A DNA stretch of 64,000 nt from Diphasiastrum complanatum (Eukaryota; Streptophyta; Lycopodiopsida; Lycopodiales; Lycopodiaceae), in contig CM055095.1 of assembly GCA_029204225.1 (NCBI GenBank), positions 42,866,223-42,930,222 of the forward strand. The letters are read 5' to 3'. The notes under the pieces were generated by a model. It worked only from the letters and a program-made list of their open reading frames with translations, was not told the origin of the DNA and did not search any database. Of the stretch, positions 55,560 to 64,000 are shown piece by piece. A program made the position numbers and the translations under genes. Each line of letters starts with the position of its first letter. Positions within the stretch are counted from its first letter, which is position 1.

Positions 55560-57570
55560 GCATGCCATGAAATCATCAAGCTTGCTTCCCGCTTTCTTGA
55601 TCCTCAAGCATTGAGCTTTAGTTCTCTCATTAACTCTTTATGATATTTATTATTATCATATATCTCTTGTGATGGTTGAACCTATGAAGATTAAGCAAAT
55701 ATCGACTTAAGGCCGACTTGGAGGCCTACAAAATAGTTTGACAATAAGTCAAAATTGACAACGTAATCACATGGATTCAGGCCACAATTATAGATAAATT
55801 GATCACCACAAAACTAAGAGAGATTGGCATAAACACTATACGTGCTCATCATACTAAGTCGACAAGTGTCTATTACAATGTCACACATTCAATGGGTCCA
55901 AATATAGCAAATATACAATGACACATGTGCTAAGATAACTTAAGCTTATCCTAACCACGAAAATGAGAAGTTAGCCAATTTTTTAACTCTAACATCATCC
56001 CTTAAAGACTAGCTAACTTTAACTCTGGAGAGTGTTTCCCTAACCTCCTCAAACTTATCTTTACATAAGGGTTTGTTGTGAATATGTGATCTGATAGATG
56101 TTCTTCACACCTACAATGTCAAACATTAATATCTTTACTTAGAAGTCTCTCATAAATGAAGTGATACCACACTTCGGTGTGTTTCGTACAACCATGGTAA
56201 ACATAAAAACTTGTTAGTAGGATTCCAGTTTGACTATCCAAATGATATTTTGTCAAATACACAACATGGTTCCAATTGGTGTCTTATCATGTAGGGGATC
56301 CACCAATATTTCGAAAATATTTAACTTTCCTTTGCTTCCACAAAACATGATGCTTGATTGCTTTGTATGAAGCTAGACATCAATGCATATATCATTTTAA
56401 ATGTATCAAGAGCTTTCTTCTCTCTTATATATCTCCATATATCTCTCTCCTTATCTAATATAGGTAAATCTATCTCCATGTCATCTACAAACTTCTTGTA
56501 CCACTTAGGCCCCTTGTGACTAGGAAATATACCTCTAGAAGAGTATGTATGCTATGGAATATTTGTTTTGTTTCCTTATCACAAATCACTACTTGTTTTA
56601 TTATAATAGACCTATATGTCGGTCTTGCCTCATTCTACATCCCTTCATAGTGGAGTGGTATCTTCATTCTCAATTCAACTTGACTCGTTAGGATCCTCCA
56701 TTAAGGGCAGTTGACTCACCTTGTTATTCTATGTGGATTGATTTTGACCACTTTCAACATCATCATACCCATGCATCTCATGATAAATCGCGTCCCCCGA
56801 CCATTGTAGTGCACCCTTGCCTTTGTATCATAGCATTTGTATACTTTGACCTTGTTATCACACCTAAAAATATGCATTTTATTGATTGTGTATCCAATTT
56901 GATTCTAATTTGGTCAAGTATGTGTATTTATGCCCTACAACCGAACACTCTAATATGTATGGTTCTTATTGGTCGACACAAATATGTATGCACAAGTTCA
57001 AAGATTTTTTTAACACACCCTACACCTTTTTTTTGAACTTCTCTTGATGTTTTTTGCCATAGATTCAAAATTTAAGTAGCGTATTCATCAATGCCCCATA
57101 TGAGTTTATAGCATCAACGACCATGTCAACCTACATTACCCAGCTACAAATGCATAAAAATTATAAACTTCATAGCTTGTTTCTTAAAATCCATCAAAAA
57201 CAACCCTAAATTGATGATCCATGTCCTTAACAAGACATTTATCTTTGTGAAATTACACCTTCATGCTTTGATTTTTAATCACACAAAATGACAGTAATTT
57301 TTCCTTCAAGCTTGGTACATAATTCGCATTGTCAATCTGGCTTATTTTGCCAATAAATAATTGAACTAGTACTATACCTATCCCATGAATCTAACATTCC
57401 TCTCCATTAGGTTGTGCAAACTTTCAAGGGGGCTAACTGGCTAAACCACTATTTATTTCTGGACATATGTCTCATGGCACCCGAATCAATGTACCATCTA
57501 AAATTATCATTGCTGTGTGACATTAGTGTTGATATGAACATGTGTGGTTGATCATTGTAGCGGGTATTTT
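55560..57570 (-). mobile_element. Copia retroelement fragment, copy C
   Basis: Direct copy of 6786-8830 with small changes, containing the same deleted structure: protease signature near 57490, integrase end near 56930, RT start near 56500, RNase H near 56390-56050, and a TGTTAGAG LTR start on the minus strand at 55994. It starts at the same base as copy A (GCCATGAAATCATCAAGC) and leaves homology with A near 57565. Confidence 0.75.
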
Positions 57571-57740
57571 CTAACTGAAATTATAAGAGGACAAAAAATG
57601 GAGAGAGTCAGTCTTACGATCATGAATGGAATACTTCCAAATTCAGAAGACTCAGAAAGCCTCAACTTCAGTGTTTAATCATATAAGGATATCAGGTGGT
57701 TGGCAACATTTCAGGTATAGTAGTTATTTCACATAATTAA
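57571..57740. other. Copy-C-specific insert or alternative transposase upstream sequence
   Basis: Replaces the 8831-9430 stretch of copy A, including transposase exon 1. It has a possible splice acceptor but no recognised coding text. A and C rejoin in the intron before exon 2. Confidence 0.4.
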
Positions 57741-58960
57741 TAGGGATAATCATTTTAATATGGATTTCATTCGAAAAATCTTCTCTATCTTAATATTATG
57801 CGGCTAAATCACTTTTTTGTTTTCTCTTTTAGGTGATGAAAGAAGACCATGACATTCTCTCATGGATATTTAATAGAATGTCATATCTTGCAACCATAAT
57901 AAATCACATGGAGGGAGTTCCACTCAATATTCCTAAAATTGGCACTTTCAATATAGAATGGCATTTAGCAGGAGACCTAAAGACATTAAAATGTATGTTC
58001 AATGTATCCCATGGTGCTAACTCTAAACACCCTTGTTTGTATTGCATGAAGACAACAAAAGACACGACAAGGAGTGTAGAAATATCAAGATATCGAGAAG
58101 ATCCTAATTGGAAACCCGTACTACCGATTCCTCTTCAAATATTCGTATTTGTACATTGCATGCAGAGGTGCGTATAATAGAAAAAATAATATATCTTCAC
58201 ATCTTGTTTGCATGGGATTCCGAGCCAGAGGTAGCTACGAAGGAAGCTATTTCCAAGTTAGAGGATATGTTGTCTAAAGTAGGCTTACATAAAGGCCACG
58301 TTAAAATAAAAAAAGACAACAAGCTATCAGGAAAAACAAAAAATATTCCATGCAAGTCGAGCATTGGAGGAACCCAAGCTCGTAAATTTTTATCGAATTA
58401 TTCTGGCAAACAATCTAAGATTTAATACTTGGTTTGGAAAGAGATAATAGCTGCAACTCAAGATTTTGAAGAAGAAGGTTCTACTCGTGTACACAAAGTA
58501 GAAGTTTGGAGAAAATTAGACAACATGGTGGAATACTTGAAGAAAGATAAATTTTCAAATATTGATGTACAAATGATATAGAAAACAACTAGTAAATTTG
58601 TAGATGTAGTTTGAGGTGCATGGGGTTTAGATCATATAACTCATTATATGATGGTAAGATTTTGATGCTGCACTAGTGTAGACAAATATGTGCAATTAAT
58701 TTAGGTACTTTTGATACTGATTTGTATTTTTTTTCTGTGACATGCAGCACATATTACAACATCATTCGACATTCTTTGCAAGAAATAGTGGAAGTCTTGG
58801 CATATGGTCATCGCAAGAAATGGAAAAATCCCATTGGCAAGCAAGAGCAGCATTTCATAAAAGTACACAACATGGTGGGACTAGCACAAAAAACAACTAT
58901 ATATTGCAACTTTTCCAATGATTTTATAGAAGAATTCAAATTCGTCATAATACAAAATTT
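57741..58960 (+). pseudogene. Transposase-like gene, copy C
   Basis: Exon 2 (acceptor just before 57833) reads MKEDHDILSWIFNRMSYLAT, HMEGVPLNIPKIG, EWHLAGDLKTLKCMF with Asp at 57974-57976, and HPCLYCMK with Cys codons at 58034 and 58043. A frame change near 58125 (same place as copy A) gives CTLHAEVRIIEK, SEPEVATKEAISKLEDML and SKVGLHKGHVK. The next intron ends TGACATGCAG (about 58747). The last exon reads HILQHHSTFFARNSGSL, SSQEMEKSHWQARAAF with Glu at 58823-58825, and HKSTQHGG. The late HxL...GSL...SSQxxEKxH arrangement recalls unannotated animal and fungal DDE transposases. Stops near 58579 and 58613 are shared with copy A. Confidence 0.58.
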
Positions 58961-59067
58961 ATAAAAATTAAAAAAGCATGCAAATTTATACAGACCATTA
59001 GGCAATAGACACACAGAGAGATTTTGTGTATCAAATGAAAATTTTACAAAGTTCGGTTATCCAATAT

Positions 59068-59175
59068 CTACTCTGCTTTCGACACTTTCTCTAATGAAAG
59101 TTGCAATTTAGAATCATGCAACAATTTTCTTCTCTCGTAAGGATCCAAAAGCTCATAGTTTTCATGCTTACTCAT
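59068..59175 (-). pseudogene. G2 gene, copy C, C-terminal scrap
   Basis: Minus-strand text HENYELLDPYERRKLLHDSK ends KVSKAE-stop, matching the last about 35 residues of G2 copy B. Homology stops abruptly near 59175 at TGGGAATTGAGGG, probably the edge of an inserted element. Confidence 0.65.
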
Positions 59176-59339
59176 GGGAATTGAGGGTAGGTTGTCCCCA
59201 TAAGGGGTTTCCACTTGTTTTTGGAAGGCCAAAAGGGAAGGAAAATGGTGTGGGTGGGGGTAAAGGCTCCACATTCATCATTTAGGAGTTTGTCTTGGCG
59301 TAATCTCCTTGAGTAGTGCTCTCAAGCCTCCTAACCCAA
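59176..59339. other. Unassigned edge sequence
   Basis: G-rich relative to surroundings. It begins with TGGGAATT at the break in transposon homology and may be the outer end of the Copia element whose integrase follows on the minus strand. Confidence 0.3.
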
Positions 59340-59912
59340 CTCTTGTCATTTTTTCATTTGAGCGGGTCCCGCTATGCCCTTGGGTGAAGGACCATCTTCA
59401 TCAGCTCCTCTTGAATTAGCATCAAGAGAATCTGATAGGTCGACTACATGGGAACTGCCCTTTCCTTTGAGGCCTTGAAACTGATCTTCGATGAAGATGA
59501 CATCTTGGCTAGTGAATATCTTTGACTCGATGGGATCGAACAACTTGTAAGAATGATCTGAAGTAGTGTAGCTGATGAAAATACATTTGATACTCTGGAA
59601 GTCGAGCTTCTTCCTAAGATCATGAGGAATCTACGCATCAGCTATACATCCAAAAACTCGTAAGTTTGATAAAGAAGGTTTGGTACCTCTCCAAAATTCG
59701 AATGGTGTTTTGTCTGAGAGACCTTTAGTAGGACATCTATTCTAAATATAGATTACTATTGAAATAGCTTCAGCCTAGAAGGACTTCGGAAGTGTCGCAT
59801 GCGATAACATGCACTTTGCCAATTTGACTTTGGTTCTGTTCTTTCTCTCAGCAAGATCATTTGACTAAGGCGAATAGGAGGTAATGTATTGTTGCTCAAT
59901 GCCGTTGTTAAG
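59340..59912 (-). pseudogene. Ty1/copia integrase C-terminal fragment
   Basis: Read from 59912: NNGIEQQYITSYSP, NDLAERKNRTKVKLAKCML, then KTPFEFWRGTKPSLSNLRVF, KKLDFQSIKCIFISYTTSD and LFDPIESKIFTSQDVIFIED. It covers the end of the integrase core (Glu region in the N-x-LAERKNRT motif) and its C-terminus. Several TAG stops and frame changes make it inactive. A linker (LSDSLDANSRGADEDG) runs to about 59345. Confidence 0.78.
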
Positions 59913-61474
59913 GTAGTAGTAACACAAATTTAAGTAAATTGAGACAATTTCAAGTCTCAAAATTTTAATACAATGTAAAGTTATCAAATTTCTTGTACAC
60001 ATTCAAGATATATCAAATTATTTGTGTAGGTTTTGAATCCATAGAAATTTTACTTTATAAATGTGAAAATTCAAATCTTAGTAAGTTTGGAGAATTAATA
60101 GAATTAATATTTAACAAGCATTTATAGCTCGTTGATACTCGATAGCATTATGGATCATTAGGCCTTGTGAGCTATGTAATGATCATCCTTTTTTTTTTTA
60201 TGTCGAAAGTGTTAATCATAGACTAAGAACTTTATACAAAAGCACAATGGAAAGATACTTATGTCTCAAATAATAGCCAACTTGGCAGCCTCTTCAAAAA
60301 GAAATAGAGAGAAATGCAATAATCAACATTCCCAAATTCTTTTATATTTCTATCAAGCCAATCTTCCATAAAGATATCACTCAAACATTGCCAAAAAATG
60401 TTAACATGAGATTTGGTGAGAACAATATCGTTTTATTATCAATGATTTATCAATTCCGTTTTGTGTATTGACGTATGAGATGTGCACAATTGGTCATTTT
60501 AATTAGTACTTTCATGAAATGTTTATTTATGAAAATCGATTTAAACAATTCTTGATAGATTATGAGCAGTATGTGTTTAAAATTCAAAAACTTTCTTCAA
60601 TTTTTTGGAACTCTTTAACTTTACTTGATAAAATTCTAGGAAGATTGATTTGGCAATATACTTTCAAATGATACACAAAGATTTAAAAAATTCCAAATGG
60701 TTAATCCTTTCGAGAGAAACAAAAAGAGCGCTCCAAAATAAAATTGTTTTCAATACCCAATACAAACATAAATAATTACTTTTCTTTGTTGGAAAAAAAT
60801 ATCCACTCAATTTATATAGAACGAAAAATAAATACATGACTTTCAAAAGAAATTTTTCAACAATGTTGTAATAACATCTCTCATCTGATCCTCAATCCAC
60901 TTCAAATTTGTGTGATCATCTATTGATGCCAAGCCCAAGTGAACAAATGATATAATGACTTCTCCCCTACTCCAGTAAGTCTTCTGATGAAGCTTGGTCA
61001 AAATTTTCCTTTGCTGAAAAGTCACAATATTATATATATATATATATAACTATTTTTGGTTTCCGAAAGTGACTTAGAAAAACTATACTTGAAAGAAAAG
61101 ATTGTGACATTTAAAGAGAACAAACTTGTCTACATACCAAGATTTTGTGTTTTGTCCAATCTAGGGCTTTGTAAAAGATTAATTGGATTCTTTCCCATAG
61201 CCTACATGAAACAACTCAAATATGAACTTGAAAGTAATGACGAGAAAAAATAATGCAAAGCTATTTAATGACAAAGTTGAATGACAACCCTATAGACCAA
61301 ATGGAACAAATGTAGTGTTTTGGATATTCAAATGAATTTCTAATGCCCCATGTACCATATTTTTCATATTCCAAGCATCTGGATTTGTCTTGCAACTGAA
61401 ACTCCTCAAAACCTTTTATATTTAATATTTTGTCTGTAGCTTCTTTGCCACTGATTCAAACTTTTACTAAGTGT
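59913..61474. other. Unassigned, AT-rich
   Basis: About 1.5 kb with only short open frames (for example 61025-60843 and 61056-61253) and no recognised domain. A small (TA)n run lies at about 61031-61049. Confidence 0.35.
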
Positions 61475-62540
61475 TTGATTAGAACCACTAACTTGAGAAC
61501 ATCTCAAGTTGCACTTGTATTACCTAAAAATCTCTCAACTTCATAGTAGTATCACAAATTTTTTAGACCATTTTAGAAAATGGCAGTGAAACTTAAGAAT
61601 CTAGAGTTGAAGTTATTTCTAACTTCATTGCCACTTAATCAAAGCACTAACTCGAGAACTTCTCAAGTTACAATCGTATAAATACAAAGGCCTCTTGACT
61701 TGTTGTCAGATCACAAACATTTGCCAGTATTTTCAAGTTGCCAAAACTTCACACTTGAAAACTTATAGGGTGAAACAATATAAACACTAACTTGAGAACT
61801 TCTCGAGTTGCAATCATATAAATACAAAGCAATATATTAAACACATTAACTCGAGCACTTCTCGAGTTGCAATCTATAAAATACAAAGGCCTCTCGACTT
61901 GTTGTTAGCTCACAAACATTTGCAAGTATTGTCAAGTTCCCAGAACTTCACACTTGAAAACTTTTGGAGTAAAACACTATATACACTAACTCGAGAACTT
62001 TTCGAGTTGCAATTATATAAATACAAAGTAATTGATTAAAAACATTTACTCGAGAACTTCTCGAGTTGCAATCATATAAATACAAATGCCTCCCAACTTA
62101 AAGTCATATTACAACATTTGCCAGTATTTTCGAGTTACCAAAACTTCACACTTGAAAGCTTATAGTTGAAATTGTGTCCTTGCCTCATATTCAAAATTTC
62201 ACGGAGTAATTGATTACAACTAGTAACTCAAAAGCTTCTCGAGTTGGAATTGTATACCCTATAGGTCTCTCTGTTAGAATTAATATTACAAACCTTTGCC
62301 ACTATTTTGAATTTGCAAGTGAAGATTCATACTCAATAACTGTTTGAGTCGAAATCATGTGGCTCATTTGCCAATGATTAAAACTTTCACAGAGTAATTG
62401 AATATAACAATGAGCTCCAGTCATTTTAGACTTCCAAGTTCATAGTAATTTGAGTTAGTTTAATGTTTGTCTTTTATTACAAATTTTGTGAGTATATGAA
62501 TTCATGCGAAACCACTAACTTAGGAACTTTGCAAGTTAAA
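61475..62540. repeat. Degenerate satellite with ACTCGAGAACTTCTCGAGTT core
   Basis: The near-palindrome ACTCGAGAACTTCTCGAGTT and variants recur near 61493, 61653, 61790, 61848, 61988, 62048 and 62225, usually followed by GCAATCATATAAATACAAAG. Longer phrases (CACAAACATTTGCCAGTATT, AACTTCACACTTGAAAACTT) also repeat at about 180-200 bases. The array fades towards 62540. Confidence 0.8.
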
Positions 62541-63234
62541 TATTGTCATGCTAGAAGAATATAGTTGCATATGCAAAGTTTATTTGCATCATTTTTGTGC
62601 TACTAACAGAGCTTAGTTTTGTATCATAGCTTTTACTAAGCTTTTCATTGCAAATCAAATATCTGACTCAAGATCTTAAAAAGAAAGAAAGATAGCATGA
62701 CTCAGATGTATAGTGATGGCTTGCCATGTCAATATATTGTGATAATATCCAAAAAATTATGAAGTTAAAGAAAAAATGAGAATCACTAATGAAATTGTAA
62801 ACTACTTGATGTGTAGCTCATAGCTTGAATTGATCTAAGATCATTTTCAAATACATTAACAATCACATTTTTAAGCAGAATTAAATTGGAAACTATGATT
62901 TACTATAATCATTTGTTACTCAAATTACCAAGATGTCTCACGACGTAACAAACAGAATATGTATACGCTAAAAGCTAACTGTATGAAATAACTTAACAAC
63001 CTTTTTTTAGAAAAAAATTTGGCCAAATATTCAAATTTTGATATTCTGCAAGGACATCGATTCTAACCTAATGCAGTCCATTTGAAGTAAGAGAAAAATA
63101 GTTCTTATGCTTTTGTATATTTATTTTCTGCTGCTTTCTAATTACTTCTAATAGCTCTACGGAAGTAGTTACTTGCTTCAATTTATGGTGTGATTTGTCT
63201 ATTGATTTTTATTCTATTTGGATATCATCCTACT
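62541..63234. other. Unassigned
   Basis: AT-rich sequence between the two satellite arrays. No gene is seen. Confidence 0.35.
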
Positions 63235-63870
63235 CATATTAATACTCAATTTTACGGTGTTGGATTAACTCTAGCATATCTACTTGGATTAACACTCAAT
63301 CCTACGGTGCCAAAAAGTACTTATTATAGGAGAAGTTAGCCTTAATACTACCAAGAAAAACACTTCTTGGATTGCCAGGTCAACAATCCAGGAGGTCATC
63401 CAAGTATTGGATTAACACTAAAGCATACACGTTCCATAATGTAAGGTGTGGATTAACTTTAATATTACAGGAGACATGAGCCTTAATACTGCCTAGATAA
63501 GCACTTCTTGGATTGCCAAGTCAGCAATCCAGGAGGTCATCCAAGTATTGGATTAATAGTAAATCATACACGTTCCACATTGTAAGGTCTGGATTAACTT
63601 TAATATTATTGGAGACGTGAGCCTTAATACTATCCCGATCAGCAATCCAGGAGCTGATCCTAATGGGATCACAATAAAACCTACAACGTTCTAAATCCTA
63701 TGATGTTGGATTCACTCTAGAACTAGGAATGTATTCTAGTACAAGTCAGCCTTCATAATACTAGAAAAGGCCTCTCCTGGATTGCCTACGTCAACAATCC
63801 ATGAGTTCATCAAATGATTGGATTGACAATAAATCATATAGTGTTCTATCTCCACGTACTATTGGTTTAG
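63235..63870. repeat. Tandem array with about 141-base unit
   Basis: AGCCTTAATACT occurs at about 63338, 63479 and 63620, with a diverged fourth near 63747. Each unit contains CTTCTTGGATTGCCA, CAACAATCCAGGAGGTCATC and AAGTATTGGATTAA. The first three are about 141 bases apart; the fourth is shorter. The unit is partly self-complementary around TTGGATTGCC/GGCAATCCA-like text. Confidence 0.8.
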
Positions 63871-64000
63871 GCGGGAGAATGATTTGAAATCTAGTACATA
63901 CACAGTGAAGTACAATACTACTTATTTCTAGTCATGATTTGCTTCTCTTATCCTTATCAAATCTTGTGTATTTCTTTAGAGATTTTTAAGTAGGTTCTTG

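Noticed and set aside
1-64000. tRNA, rRNA and organelle-derived DNA
   Set aside because: Apart from SINE-type A/B boxes I found no tRNA cloverleaf, no rRNA core sequence and no plastid gene.

Overview
This is a repeat-dense stretch of plant nuclear DNA. The evidence is AT-rich sequence, GT-AG introns, decayed plant-type Ty1/copia, Ty3/gypsy and CACTA (TNP2) elements, a tRNA-derived SINE, and one recognisable plant gene relic: a PEBP gene of the MOTHER OF FT AND TFL1 (MFT) type at about 33.74-34.12 kb on the minus strand. The MFT-like form and the unusual mobile genes make a non-flowering land plant plausible, but the window does not prove it. Almost every coding region carries stops or frameshifts.

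Layout. 0.6-5.2 kb: CACTA element with a TNP2 gene (-), a second ORF (+), a subterminal repeat zone and one degenerate terminal inverted repeat. 6.0-8.8 kb: Copia debris. 9.2-12.3 kb: copy A of an unfamiliar transposase-like gene (+) converging on an unknown gene here called G2 (-). 12.7-19.2 kb: arrays of a palindrome around CTATGCTNAGCATAG flanking a spliced gene for a beta-class amino-methyltransferase (DIPY, FSGSGTT). 20-26 kb: a possible plant exon, Copia and Gypsy pieces, a second methyltransferase fragment and a 340-bp tandem repeat. 26.4-32.2 kb: SINE, another palindrome array, a third methyltransferase fragment, a coiled-coil gene, and an inverted copy D of the Copia/transposase block. 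33.7-34.1 kb: MFT relic. 34.4-45 kb: mostly Copia fragments, a long GA microsatellite and a nearly perfect fold-back made from a Copia RNase H end. 45.6-52.3 kb: a packed multi-gene block (unknown gene -, transposase copy B +, G2 copy B -, a histone H3-fold protein continuing into a Ulp1/C48-like cysteine protease +, and a minus gene whose C-terminus may be ubiquitin-like). 53.6-55.3 kb: a less AT-rich stretch with unassigned short ORFs. 55.6-59.9 kb: copy C of the Copia/transposase/G2 block and a Copia integrase. 61.5-63.9 kb: two satellite-like arrays.

How it fits together. The unfamiliar genes (transposase-like, G2, H3-protease, possible beta-grasp protein, DNA methyltransferase, coiled-coil proteins) keep recurring next to each other in different combinations. 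All have plant-style introns and none looks like an ordinary plant LTR retroelement or Helitron. I infer that they are broken pieces of one or two large multi-gene DNA elements, either a complex transposon or an endogenised DNA virus. The histone H3-protease fusion and the methyltransferase with its palindrome arrays are the items most likely to be undescribed. Introns, frameshifts and domain names were read by eye; none has been confirmed by a database search or transcript data.
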